Shown here piece after piece: positions 34,688 to 49,600 of a DNA stretch of 64,000 nucleotides. How positions within the stretch are numbered: the stretch's first letter is position 1; each line of letters starts with the position of its first letter. The translations under genes and the position numbers were made by a program. The stretch is taken from positions 46,384,159 through 46,448,158 of the forward strand of contig CM049313.1 in NCBI GenBank assembly GCA_026874595.1, given 5' to 3'. The notes under the pieces were generated by a model. The model saw nothing but the letters and a program-made list of their open reading frames with translations. It made no database searches and had not been told where the DNA came from. Source of the DNA: Sipunculus nudus (Eukaryota; Annelida; Sipuncula; Golfingiida; Sipunculidae).

Positions 34688-37600
34688 GTAATTTATATGG
34701 AAGTATCCAGATTGATGTTCAAACAGAACCAGTAAAACATACTGGGTGCTGTACATTTAGCTGCTGAAATGCTGCAGTCAGGATAGCTTCCCTAAGATTA
34801 CCTAACTAGCATATAAGCTACCTTTCATTAGTGGCATGATCTAAAGCAAGGTAACCAGATGGACAACTGCCTCCCAGTGCCTGTGAAGTAACCCTAACAG
34901 ACAGTTACCCTATCATCCCCCCTCCCCCCCCCCCCCCCCCCCCAGTGCACTAATGTTGCCCAATCAGACTGCCACTTCCCAGTGCCCATGACTTATTCTT
35001 ACCAGACTGTGACCTCCGTTTGCCCATGATAGTTACCTTCCTGTCCCCCTAATGTAACCAAACAAGACGCTTACCTCCTTGTACCCATGATTTAACCCCA
35101 CCAAAAAGTCATGTCCCAGTGCCCATGGTGTACCCCAACTGAAGTTACCTCAAGGCTCAAGCTCCCAGTGCCCTTGATGTAACCCAATCGATAGTTACAT
35201 GCTCATGATATCATCCCACCAAACATTTACCTCCCAGTGCCCAATATATAACCCTACCAGACAGTTACCTCCCAGTGCCCATGATATAACCCTACCAGAC
35301 AGTTGCCTCCCAGTGCCAATGATTTAACCCCACCAGACAATACCCTTAATACCCATGATATAACCCTACCAGACAGTTACCTCTCAGCGCCCATGATATA
35401 ACCCTATCAGATAGTTACCTCCCAGTGCCAATGATTTAACCCTTCCAGACAATATCCTTAATACCCATGATTCAACCCTACCAGACAGTTACCTCCCAGC
35501 GCCCATGATATAACCCTACCAGACAGTAACCTCCCAGTGCCAATGATGTAACACCACAAGACAATACCCTTAGTACCCATGATGTAACCCTACCAGACAG
35601 TTACCTCCCAGTACCCATGATATATCCCTACCACACAGTTACCTCTAGTGCCAATGATGTAACACCACAAGGCAATACCCTTAGTACCCATGATATAACC
35701 CTACCAGACAGTAACCTCCCAGTGCCAATGATGTAACACCACAAGACAATACCCTTAGTACCCATGATGTAACCCTACCAGACGGTTACCTCCCAGTACC
35801 CATGATATATCCCTACCAAACAGTTACCTCTAGTGCCAATGATGTAACACCACAAGACAATACCCTTAGTACCCATGATGTAACCCTACCAGACGGTTAC
35901 AACCCAGTACCCATGATATAACCCTACTAGACGGTTACCTCCGAGTGCCCATGATATAACCCTACTAGACAGTTACCTCTAGTGCCAATGATGTAATCCA
36001 ACCAGAAAGTCACCTCCCAGTGCCCATCATGTAACCCTACCAGACAGCTACCTCCCAGTGCCAATGATTTAACCCCACCAGACAATACCCTTAATACCCA
36101 TGATTTAACCTTACCAGACAGTTACCTCTCAGCGCCCATGATATAACCCTATCAGATAGTTACCTCCCAGTGCCAATGATATAACCCTACTAGACAGTTA
36201 CCTCTAGTGCCAATGATGTAATCCAACCAGAAAGTCACCTCCCAGTGCCCATCATGCTACCCTACCAGACAGTTACCTCCCAGTGCCAATGATTTAACCC
36301 CACCAGACAATACCCTTAATACCCATGATTTAACCCTACCAGACAGTTACCTCTCAGCGCCCATGATATAACCCTACCAGACAGTTACCTCCCAGTGCCA
36401 ATGATGTAACACCACAAGACAATACCCTTAGTACCCATGATGTTACCCTACCAGACAGTTACCTCCCAGTACCCATGATATATCCCCACCAAACAGTTAC
36501 CTCTAGTGCCAATGATGTAACACCACAAGACAATACCCTTAGTACCCATGATGTAACCCTACCAGACAGTTACCTCCCAGTGCCCATGATATAACCCTAC
36601 TAGACAGTTACCTCTAGTGCCAATGATGTAATCCAACCAGAAAGTCACCTCCCAGTGCCAATCATGTAACCCTACCAGACAGTTACCTCCCAGTGCCAAT
36701 GATTTAACCCCACCAGACAATACCCTTAATACCCATGATTTAACCCTACCAGACAGTTACCTCTCAGCGCCCATGATATAATCCTATCAGATAGTTACCT
36801 CCCAGTGCCAATGATTTAATAATTCCAGACAATACCCTTAATACCCAAGATTTAACCCTACCAGACAGTTACCTCCCAGCACCCATGATATAACCCTACC
36901 AGACAGTAACCTCCCAGTGTCAATGATGTAACACCACAAGACAATACCCTTAGTACCCATGATGTAACCCTACCAGACAGTTACCTCCCAGCACCCATGA
37001 TATAACCCTACCAGACAGTAACCTCCCAGTGCCAATGATGTAACACCACAAGACAATACCCTTAGTACCCATGATGTAACCCTACCAGACAGTTACCTCC
37101 CAGTGCCCATGATATAACCCTACTAGACAGTTACCTCTAGTGCCAATGATGTAATCCAACCAGAAAGTCACCTCCCAGTGCCAATCATGTAACCCTACCA
37201 GACAGTTACCTCCCAGTGCCAATGATTTAACCCCACCAGACAATACCCTTAATACCCATGATTTAACCCTACCAGACAGTTACCTCTCAGCGCCCATGAT
37301 ATAACCCTATCAGATAGTTACCTCCCAGTGCCAATGATTTAATACTTCCAGACAATACCCTTAATACCCAAGATTTAACCCTACCAGACAGTTACCTCCC
37401 AGCACCCATGATATAACCCTACCAGACAGTAACCTCCCAGTGCCAATGATGTAACACCACAAGACAATACCCTTAGTACCCATGATGTAACCCTACCAGA
37501 CAGTTACCTCCCAGTGCCCATGATATAACCCTACTAGACAGTTACCTCTAGTGCCAATGATGTAATCCAACCAGAAAGTCACCTCCCAGTGCCCATCATG

Positions 37601-40600
37601 TAACCCTACCAGACAGTTACCTCCCAGTGCCAATGATTTAACCCCACCAGACAATACCCTTAATACCCATGATTTAACCCTACTAGACAGTTACCTCTAG
37701 TGCCAATGATGTAATCCAACCAGAAAGTCACCTCCCAGTGCCCATCATGCTACCCTACCAGACAGTTACCTCCCAGTGCCAATGATTTAACCCCACCAGA
37801 CAATACCCTTAATACCCATGATTTAACCCTACCAGACAGTTACCTTTCAGCGCCCATGATATAACCCTATCAGATAGTTACCTTCCAGTGCCAATGATTT
37901 AACCCTTCCAGACAATACCCTTAATACCCATGATTTAACCCTACCAGACAGTTACCTCCCAGCGCCCATGATATAACCCTACCAGACAGTAACCTCCCAG
38001 CGCCAATGATGTAACACCACAAGACAATACCCTTAGTACTCATGACAGTTACCTCCCTGTACCCATGATATAACCCTACTAGACAGTTACCTCCCAGTGC
38101 CAATGATTTAACCCCACAAGACAATACCCTTAGTACCCATGATGTAACCCTACAAGAGGGTTACCTCCCAGTACCCATGATATAACCCTACTAGACAGTT
38201 ACCTCCGAGTGCCAATGATTTAACCCCACAAGACAATACCCTTAGTACCCATGATATAACCCTACTAGACAGTTACCTCCCAGTGCCAATGATTAAACCC
38301 CACAAGACAATACCCTTAGTACCGATGATGTAACCCTACCAGACAGTTACCTCCCAGTACCCATGATATAACCCTACTAGACAGTTACCTCTAGTGCCAA
38401 TGATGTAATCCAACCAGAAAGTCACCTCCCAGTGCCCATCATGTAACCCTACCAGACAGCTACCTCCCAGTGCCCATGATGAAAACCTACCAGACCGCTA
38501 CCTCCCAGTGCCCATGATGTAACCCTACCAGACAGCTACCTCCCAGTGCCCGTGATGAAACCCTACCAGACAGTTACCTCCAAGTGTCCATGGTGAAACC
38601 CCACGATACAGTTACCTCCCAGTTCCCCTGATGTAACCCCACCAGACAGTTACCTCCCAGTGTCCATGGTCTAACCCCACCAAACAGTTGCCTCCCAGTG
38701 CCCATGATACAATCCTACCAGACAGTTACCTCTCAGTCCACCTGATGTAACTGTACCAGACAGTTACCTTCCAGCCCCCAAGATATAACCCCATCCGACG
38801 GTTACCTCCAAGTTCCGCTCATGTAACCCACCAGACAGTTGCCTTCCAGTGTCCATTGTCTCACCCAAGCAAACAGTTGCCTCCCAGTGCCCATGATGTA
38901 ACCCAACTAGACAATTACCTCTCAATCCCCCTGATGTAACTGTACCAGACAGTTACCTTCAAGCCCCCAAAATGTTACCCCATCAGACAGTTACCTCCCA
39001 GTGCCCTTTATGTAACTGTACCAGACTGTTACCTCCTAGTGCCCATGATATTTTTCCTCCAGACAGTTACCCCCCAGTGCCAGTGATATCACCTTACCAG
39101 AAGTGTGTATTGCCTATGAACTGTTATTGATCAGACTCTCTGGACAAGATATTTTTTTCAGTAATATCAACAATTCCCCTCTTTCTTTAATTAATAAATG
39201 GCTTTTAATAAAAAAATATTTTAAGTCTAGTTGCCAGCATTTTAAATGTGGACATCTTTTATGTGAATCAGTCTAAGTTACTGTTGATTTATTCTTTCAG
39301 TTTATTGGTACAGACAATGAGCTGAGCATTGAAGCACCAGTACCTGCTATAGAATATGCACCTACTCAAGTGGGATTTCATTACATGGTTGGTCGACCAA
39401 CCTCACTTGCAGGTAATTTTGTTTCAATCCTTAGTTTCACATAAGTAATTTCACATAGGAACTATTTCTTAATATCGTTTTGTACTAAAAAGCCAGTTGG
39501 GCATTATGTGGAGACATCCCAGTCCATTGAAACCTGTCACAGCAAGAAACAGCACATTTTCAAGATTTAAATGAGGGCTTGGTTTAATTGACTCTGAAAT
39601 AATGTTTGGTCATGCTGACAAATCAGATTTAGTGATGATTGGTCAGTTAATTAATTTAATTGGATTTTTATGTAATAAATCACAAATGATTCTGTATGCT
39701 TATCATGACAAATTACACAAATAATCTGGAAAAAATCTCTTTGACACTGTCAAAAAATAGCAACTAATGTTAAAATGGACAACCTGACCTTTTAGCATAA
39801 CTGCAGAGAGATGTATTGTAACTAGTATTCACTAGTTAGCCACTTGTCAACATTTATTAGACACAAACTATAGCAACATCTGTATGCAGGTGTGATTAAA
39901 GTGTACAAGATTATCAAAATTGTGACTTATTCAGTCTTCACAGACACACTCTAAATTGTGAAATTTGAAAATATGCTGGTGTTGTAAGAATGATTATAGA
40001 TGCCTCTGTTAATTGTTAAAAAAATCTATTGCAAATGATGAAAATCAAGTTCATCTGCATAATGGAGTATGGCACACTTTAACTCTAGAATGGTAATGTA
40101 ATCCGTACTGGAATTTGAATCTGGTACACTCTTGCTTTTGACTGTTTGTAATCTTCCATTTTAGGATACTGGATAGGTGATCCTTGTGAATTCACACAGA
40201 TGGGAGTGTATTGTAATGATTACGACTACAAATGGGCGCTGCAGAATTACGGCAAGAAACATGCAGATGAGAGTGTTGTTGGATGTGGTCTGGTATCATC
40301 TTTCAGCAGTTGTCTAGCTCAGGCCTACAATCAGGGTAAAATCATTTTCATTTACCAGTTTATATAACGGAACATATGACTTTTACATATTTAATCAGCT
40401 GTATCTGTTCAGAGAACATAATACTTTGTAAGACAAAATTGTAGAATTTAAACACAAAATTTGCACTGAATACCTTAAAATTTGAATCATATCAATATAC
40501 ATCTATTTTTCTGTAACATAGACAAACATTGAACTGCAGTGGTCATGTTTTAGAAAAGTATAATTGTGCATATGATCATTTGTTGTCTCATATTTTGTAA

Positions 40601-43600
40601 TTATTCCTTTTTGGGATTGTGATTTTTTATTCATGAGGCATATATCGTCTGTAAATGAATTAACTCTGCTATATTAATATAATATCAATGTAATATGTTT
40701 TTACATCCAGTTGAATTTTTAGCTCAGCTGACTTTAGATCATCATAGCTATAACAATTGTTCCTTTGTTGTTTATAATCTGTCTGTCGAGGGCATGTTTT
40801 GAAACTGTTGGACCTACAAAACTGAAATTTGGCATACAGTTATATGTCCCCGAAATCTCCTACCATACCGAAAATTGGGTCACACCGACTTCATTCTTTT
40901 GAGATATTAAGGAAAAAACCTAAATTTTCCATTGAAAACCTATTTTTACACTTCTAGGCTGCCTGTAGATATTCTTCTATACATTTGCTATGTACATACA
41001 AGAAATTGGATCAGTATTGTGTAATGTCTTGAATGTTTGGACATGAACATAATGCACTTTGTGGTAAATCAGGAAATATATTTCCTCATTTAACATGAGA
41101 ATTGCTGAAGCTAGAGGCTTTTTTCAGGGATATAACCTTATTTAATCAAGATTCAATTGTATACCCAAAATTAGATCTGAATTTTTAGCAAACCTGTGAG
41201 GTTATGCGATGGTGTAGCGTTGTCCGTTGCCCGGCGTCCGGCCTTTGTACGTTAAACCATACTATCTTGACAACAGCAAGAGTTAGCAATACAAAATTTT
41301 ATGCAAAAAATTAGTCATAAAAAAAAAACTCTATCAGATTTTGCTTATTTTTTGGCTAACTGCATTTTCTTAGATTTTATTGGGGAAAAGCTTTAAAAAT
41401 CTTCTTCTCCGAAACTGTTCAACGAAATTGTTTAATATTTCACAAAAAATGATTCCTGGAACAATCTCTCTCACGTTTATCGTATGGTTCTATTTTTGTG
41501 ATTTTTAGCCAAGTTACAGGAAGTTGAACTTAGTCATCTGTCCAAAAAATCATACTAAAATTACAATCTCAGCATCGCCTGGAGCTATCATTACCAAATT
41601 TTTAGCCAATGTTGGTCACATGAGTCATATCTGAAATTGAGATATTGGTGGCGCCACCTGCATCAGCCTTTTTGTAAGGGGATCATCAGTGCCCGTATCA
41701 TACTGACGGCTACAAAAAACTTCTTCTGTGAAACCATAGGGCCAAATTGTTTAATATCGCACAGAAATGATCCAATGGTAGTGCTTTCTGAAGTTTGTTC
41801 AATTGGTCTCAGTTCAGTGACTTTTGGCTGAGTTATGGGAAGCTGAATTTAGTCATATGCCATAACAGCCCAATTTAGCTCAGTGGCTATAAAGATCTTC
41901 TTCTCAAAAACCACTGGGCCAAATTCATAAATCTCACACACTAACTATCCTTAGATGTTGATAATTCAAGTTTGTTCAAATGGTTTTGGTTCAGTGATTC
42001 TTGGCTGAGTTATGAGAAGCTTTATTTAGCCATTTTGCTGTATTTTCCCATATGAGTTATAAACCTGTAAAAAGTTTTTTGACTGAGGCCACTGAGGCTA
42101 ATTTGTTTAATATTTTACAAGAATAATCCCCTGAATAATTCTTATAATAATTGTATTTTATGGTTCCAAGGAATGAATTTTGGCTGAATAATAAAGATTG
42201 AATTGAGTCATTTTACCATATATGTAATCTGTGTGAAGTAGAAACATCTAGCCCGGCACCTGTTTATCAGCATCCATTACATCATGCCTCTGGACATTTA
42301 GATTTTAGGTTATTTATAGTTAATATTGACAAGAATGTTTTTTAAAAGCTTTTAAAAAATGTAGATTTATGATTTTAGTTATTCCTCATGCCAGGCAATG
42401 TTTACAATCATAGGTATACAGCTCTCTGTGGGTATATAAAGACGGCTGTACATGGATTATAAATAATAAGTATCCATACTCAGTTCAAGATTTTGCCATT
42501 TTTTTTTTTAGATGTATCTACCGTATTTATGCGTGTACAGGACGACAAATTTTATCCTAAAAATATTTGGCAAAGAAGGGGGGCCGTCTTATACAAGGGT
42601 ACAAGTTTTTCGGTGTCCTCAGGGCCGCCGAGGATAATTGACGGCAATCAGCATTATTACGTCGGTTGAACTGGACGGCGTGAATATCGGTGACCATGTC
42701 CGTATGGTGGTAATGTACACTCAGTAAAGAACATTACAGTGCTTCGTTTTTGTTTAAATTTATTGTTTATACATCAGATTTACATGCGCACATAGTTAAA
42801 TAATTGATAAGAAAAGGTTTGCCCTTGCCGCATTGACACAGGAATTTTAAACGGAATCAATATATGAAAGCCCTTATGACAGTAGAGCCAGTGATTTCCC
42901 GCGATAGCTGACGGAATCGCGGAACTGACAGACCGAAACGGAATTCCCAATCCTGAAAATATATAAGTTTTAAAGTATATTTTGCCAAACATTTCTTGGC
43001 AAATCACTTTAAACAGATACGCAGTGATATAATTGTCGATGCCGCTATCAGATTGCAGGGCTTACCCATGTACTCAAGATCCGAGAGTACAGCGCTCGCG
43101 CAAGGGATGCTGGGAACTTGCTAATGCCATCCAGTAGCACGTAATATGCATATTAATACAAGGATGATTTTTTCATATGGTGCTGTATTTACCGCGTAAA
43201 ATGTTCACGAGTCCAGTGAATGCGGACGCTGTCAGCTGGCTTGCACATTATCATACATGGAAACTCGCACATGGCACTTCGATTACAAGACAACCAGTAG
43301 CGCGTTATAATTATAATAAGAAGCAGCCTTTCCTCAGATGATGCGAAATTCAATGTTTGTCAAGCTTGTATTATTGGACTACGCCAAGAAATGAATATAT
43401 TATAACGGGTCAACTGAGTTCAAGAAAGGGACCGAGTTTCTGCGGGATATATATGACGAATTTCCTCACAATTTTATAACGAAACCCCGGATTTGGTGCG
43501 TATATCCTCTTAGGAAATGATCTTTTAAATAGTACCCGAATGGAAACCCTAGTTTCTACAAGGTAGCATTGAACTTGCACACAGTTAAATGTCGTAAAAT

Positions 43601-46600
43601 AATGTAGTTCACGAAAGTCCTACTGGGTCATTACCTAATTACGTTTTTCCTTCCTCACTGGTACAGCGGAATAAATTCGAACCTGACCGACGTCGTTTAA
43701 GCAAACGTGATACATTTTGTGGGAAAATTTGGTGACTGTGACATGGTTGTGGACAGGCCAGGAAAATGTAATTTTCGATAGTTAAAGATTAACACAGAAT
43801 AATAAATGAGGTAGCCTAGTTAAGTAGAGCATCATGGAAGCCTTGGTTTCGTGCGCTGTCACTTGTCTACCTTAAGCCACTTATAAACGTGGACGCTGAA
43901 ATGCAATGGGTGTTTGGGGTGATCTCCCTCAAATTATGCAGAAGACTGACATTTCTTTGAAATAAATTTATCTTTTTTAAAGAGGAAGTTTTCAATGCCC
44001 TGTAATGCACATTCTCTTGACATTAATTCTTAGTGGCTGCCATTTCCTGGATAATAATTTATTACCCAAATTTGGGCCCTAAAATTGACCCTTTGATGTC
44101 TCTTATGATATTAATTTGAATTGTTGCATAATACTCATTCTTTGATATGTTTAATTAATTCCATTTTGGTCTGCTCCAAACCTTTCTATATTACTTTTCT
44201 GTTTTCACTTGTAGCATCATAAAAAAAATATACCACTGACCATTTTAAGAATCAAAAATTTCAATCATCAGTGTTAAAGTGATCATTATGCTAACAAAGT
44301 GATCTTCAGTAGCTGGCAGCTCCAACTTAAGATGCTGAAAAATAATTTGAACCAAAATTTGAGGCTCAACATTGGGGGTCGTCTTATACACGCATAAATA
44401 CGGTATATTATAATTTTGCATTCAATATGCATCTGTAGTAATTTTGAGCGAACCTGTGAGCTAATGCGACCGCTGTCTGTATGTTAACCCATACTATTTA
44501 AAAATGACTTGAGCTAGCATCATGAAATTTAATGCAAAAAATTAGCCACCTGAAAAACTCTGCTTTTTCTTAGATTTTATAGAGAAAAAGGTAAAAATCC
44601 TTAAAAAATCTTCTCCGACGAAACGGTAAAGCCAAATTGTTCAATATTTTAAAGAAATAATCTTTTATACCATCTTTTTCAAGTTTTTTTTTTAATGGTT
44701 CAAGTTCGGTGAATTTTGTCTTCTGTCAAAAAAGCATACTAAAATGACAATCTCAGAAACGGCCGGAGCTATCATCACCAAATGTTATGCCAGTGTTGGT
44801 CACAGAGTCATATATGAAATTCAGGTATTGGTGGTACCTGCATTGACCTTTTGTTGTACGGGGGTCATTGGTCATCTGTACATTAACCCATAATTTCTCA
44901 GGAATGGCAGGAGCTGCCATCCCCAGATTTTATGCAATAATCTGTCACATATCAAATGTGGGATTCAGCTTATTTTTATGCCCCCGCCACAAAGTGGCCG
45001 GGGCATATAGTTTTACCCATGTCCGTCATTCCGTCCTTCTGTCCTTCCGTCATTCCGAAATCAAACAGTTGTACGGACTTTTTTTCGCAATGCCTGCAGA
45101 TATTGGCCTGATTTTTGGTGTGTGGGCAGATATAGACCAGTTACAGATTGAGTTCGCGTTTCGTCCTGGTTGACCTACTTTTGACCGTTTTACGGCTCCA
45201 AAACTTAGAAAATTTCATGAAAAATAGAAATTTCATGACAAATACACATGTACGGACTTTTTTTCGCAATGCCTGCAGATATTGGCCTGATTTTTGGTGT
45301 GTAGGCAGATAATGACCAGTTACAGTTTGAGTTCGTGTTTTGTCCTAGTTGATCTACTTTTGACTGTTTTACGGCTCCTAAACTTAGAAAATTTCATGAA
45401 AAATAGAAATTTTCATGCAAAATGTACACATGTACGGACTTTTTTTCGCAATGCCAGCAGAAATTGGCCTGTTTTTTGGTGTGTGGGCAGATATAGACCA
45501 GTTACAGATCGAGTTCGCGTTTCTCCTGGTTGACCTACTTTTGACGTTTTACGGCTCCTGAACATAGAAAATTTCATGAAAAATATGAAATTTCATGACA
45601 AATACACATGTACAGACTTTTTTTCGCAATGCCTGCAGATATTGGCCTGATTTTTGGTGTGTAGGCAGATAATGACCAGTTACAGTTTGAGTTCGTGTTT
45701 CGTCCTAGTTGACCCACTTTTGACTGTTTTATGGCTCCTAAACTTAGAAAATTTCATGAAAAATAGAAATTTCATGACAAATACACATGTACGGACTTTT
45801 TTTCGCAATGCCAGCAGATATTGGCCTGATTTTTGGTGTGTTGGCAGATATAGACCAGTTACAGATCTAGTTCGCGTTTCATCCCGGTTGACTTACTTTT
45901 GACCGTTTTACGGCTCCTGAACATAGAAAATTTCATGAAAAATATGAAATTTCATGACAAATACACATGTACAGACTTTTTTTCGCAATGCCTGCAGATA
46001 TTGGCCTGATTTTTGGTGTGTGGGCAGATATTGACCAGTTACAGATCAAGTTCGTATTTCGTCCCAGTTGACCTACTTTTTATTGTTTTACGGCTCCTGA
46101 ACATAGAAAATTTCATGTTAAATATAAATTTTCATGACAAATACACTTGTACAGACTTTTCTTCGCAGTACCTGCAGATATTGGCCTGATTTTTGGTGTG
46201 TGGGCAGATAATGACCAGTTACAGATTGAGTTCACGTTTTGTCCCAGTTGACCTACTTTTGACCATTTGACGGTGCTCTTACATTGAAAATTTCATAAAA
46301 AAGTGCACATGTATGGACTTTTTTTCGCAGTGCCTGCAGAAATTGGCCTGATTTTTGGTGTGTAGGCAGATAATGACCAGTTACAGATCGAGTACTTGTT
46401 TTGTCCCAGTTGACCTACTTTTGACCATTTGACTGCTCCTGAACATAGAAAGTTTCATGAAAAATAGAAATTTTCATAACAAATGCATATGTACTGACTT
46501 TTTTCCTCAATGCCTGCAGATACCACCCTGATTTTTTAAGTGTGGGCAGATAATGACAGTTACAGATCGAGTTCGCGTTTCGTCCTGGTTGACCTACTTT

Positions 46601-49600
46601 TGATTGTTTTACGGCTCCTAAACATAAAAAATTTCATGAAAGACAGAAATTTTTATGGAAAATGCACATGGATGGACTTTTTTTCACAATGCCTGCATAT
46701 ACTGGCATGATTTTTGGTGTGTTGCTTGATAATGACCCGTTACAGATCGAGTTTGCATTTTGCCCTTGTTGACCTACTTTTGACCATATGATACCTCCTG
46801 AACTTAAAAAATTTTTCAAAATTTTACAAATGTTTCTAATTTGCCCCAGGCGGGGGCATTCGTGTCGTTCCAACACATCTAGTTTTGCTATCTGCGTTTA
46901 CTTAGATTTTATAGGGAAAAAGCTGAAAAACCTTTAAAAGTCTTCTTCTTGTAAACGGACCAGCCAAATTGTTCAATATTTTGCAGAAATGATCCCAGAG
47001 GCAAGCCCTCTCAAGTTTGTTCAAATGTTTGCATTTGATGAATTTTGGTGGAGTTACATGAATTTGAACAGTCATTTGGCCAAGTAAGCATACTGACATA
47101 GTAATCTCAGAAATGACAGAAGCTAGCATTACCAGGTATTGTGCAAATGTTGGTCACATGACTCATATTTGAAGTTGCAGATTTTGTGGTGCCACCTACA
47201 TTGACTTTTTTTATGGGCAAAAACCTCATAATTTGAGCCTCTTTCAGCTTGAAATGTTCATGATGAAACTGTCAAGTTGAATTGTTAAATTTTTCAAAAG
47301 AATTATCCTAGGACATGGTTCTTTCAATCATATTAGAAAAGCTTATGTTGGTCTTATGGCCATTATTATGTCTAACTCAAACTCAGGACTGCAATACTGT
47401 TCTTCTAAAAAATTATTGTTTCAATTATAACTTCTGTAACTTGGCACAAAAATTATTCTTAGGTGGCCTTTGTTCAAGTTTACTTGAATGATTTTTTGGC
47501 AGAATTATTGGACCTTTAACAGTGAAAGAACTGCATCTTTTATTATTCTAGGTATTTTGATAAAAAATTTATGAATATGTCAGCTTGAAAAAAAAAAAGC
47601 ATTTGGCCAAAGTCTTTCAGTATGTGTAAACAGATTCACCAACACTCCAAGATTGTGTCTGCCTCTTTAAATAGGTTGAAAAACTGCCAATTGTTTCAGA
47701 TTTGGCAACAGATCAAGAGTTCATTCAGTGCAGCCAGATTTAGGTCAAGAGTTCAGTCAGTGCAGCCAAGCACAAGGCATGTGATCACCTCATGGGTGAC
47801 ATGTGATCACCTCGTGGGCGACATATGTCATGGGCACCATGTGATCATCTATGGGTGTCATGCCCCTCAGGGCTGCATATGGAACCAATCTGTGAGCTTA
47901 TGCAATGGTGTGGCTACTATTTCAGACTTGCAAAAGGCTAGAGGTCAGTCTCGATCTATTTATAGCTTTTGCAGACTGCCAACTGTATCAGATTAGGCAA
48001 CAGGTCAAGAATTCACTCAGTGCAGCCAGGTATGGGTCAGGAGCTCACTCAGTGCAGTAGCTGCTTTCTATTTTTCGTGTAAGCAGACTGCCCACTGCAT
48101 CAGATTTGTCACCAAAGTTCAGCCTTGATCTAATTATAGCTTTGGCAGACTGCCAACTGTGTCAGATTATGCAACAGGTCAAGAGTTAACTCAGTCTAGC
48201 CAGATGCAGGTCATAAGTTCACTCAGTGCAGTAGCCTGAGCAAGCAAATTTGTGACAGTTCACTCAGGCAACTGCCTTTCTCACCTAAGCCTGGTCAGCC
48301 CCATGCATCATACTCAAGGTAATTTTTATGTATTGGCCTGATATTTTGACCTGTCTATGTGTCTTTGATGGCTTTCTCGTTCACAAGACAGGTGTCGCCA
48401 CCTACAATGACTTTTGCACAGTGTATGTGCCTGCTTATTTCTACAGAGGAATTTGATATATCAGCCTGAAATTTGGCATATATATACATATCGCATATAG
48501 CTTTGTCGTATACAAGAATGGTGGTGCCACTTACAATAATTTTGCAGTGTGTGTGTCCCTGCTTATTTTCAGGAGGGGTTTGATATATCAGTCTGAAATT
48601 GGGCATATGTATATATCTCTGATAGCTTTGTTGTATACAAGACTGGTGGTGCCAGCTACAATAATTTTTGTGTTGTGTGCACCCATGCCAGAATTTCAGC
48701 AGTGATGTTTGTGTAATTGTTTCTTATTCAAAATGTTAAGTGTATACTTGCATTGTTCATATACATGAGAAGTAATGGTCCAGCATTGAACCATTATACC
48801 TGGTGTATTTCCTAATGCACAGGTTCGCATTAGGCCTGTAGGCTTTGTTTATAAAAAACCTCATAATTCTGTCCTTATAGAATTCAGCTGAGCATCGAGA
48901 CCCATGGCTCCCTAATTATAAAAGGTCCAAGGGATTACCTTTAGTTTATAAAGGTCAAACAGCTGATTGGGCCCCTTTAATAGTGTAATACAGTGAAACT
49001 TGTGTAATAAGACCACCCATTGGACTGGCTAAAGATGGTCTGTGTAATACACAGGTCAGTTAAAACTTATTTGGAATGTGTTCTGTGCACTTAAGGTTGA
49101 TTAGAATAGACAGGTGGTCATTTGATGGGTGAACCTACAGGGTAAAAGTGCAGTTCAGGTGACCTGCTGCAAACTGGCTTTACTCAAACTGATTTTTTCC
49201 TTTGAATCAAGCTTGATGTCTTATTTTTATGTGGATTTTATAAACAAAATGTAAATTTTGATGAAATCTTCAAGTAAGCTCCATGTTAGGGCAAGAAAAT
49301 ATGGACAGACCATCAGTAAGGGTCCAGTTGTAGGCAGGTCATTTGTACTGCACTTTTACCACATTCAGGTAGATTCCACTGCTGTTTAAAAGATTTAGAT
49401 TCCACTGCTGTTTAAAAGATGTATAAAACAGCAGCAGTGCACCTGTATTCTCTGTGGTTGTTTATTTGCAGGGTTCAGTATGCACCATGATGTAACATAC
49501 CCCATTACTACACAGACTGTGGTAACAGATGGCCGGCAGTTCAGGTTCTTTGTGTACCAGCTGAATACAATGCAGCTTTGGAAGGAGAATGAAATCAACC

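Noticed and set aside
34688..34735. Continuation of the MRPS30 exon 1 frame to a stop (16 more codons)
   Set aside because: The donor at 34688 joins in phase to three downstream exons that encode the rest of a recognisable mL65. The 48-base tail has no similarity.
37921..38124. 67-residue frame on the minus strand inside the satellite
   Set aside because: It is a translation of the 38-bp repeat and is broken in other units.
34848..39110. CRISPR-like array
   Set aside because: Units are contiguous 38-mers with graded divergence and no unique spacers, and the locus is a eukaryotic intron.
42780..43007. Minus-strand frame as a transposase
   Set aside because: No helix-turn-helix or DDE/D signature visible, and it is too short.
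45294..45902. Two similar 79-82 residue frames
   Set aside because: Translations of the 180-bp units of a non-coding element.
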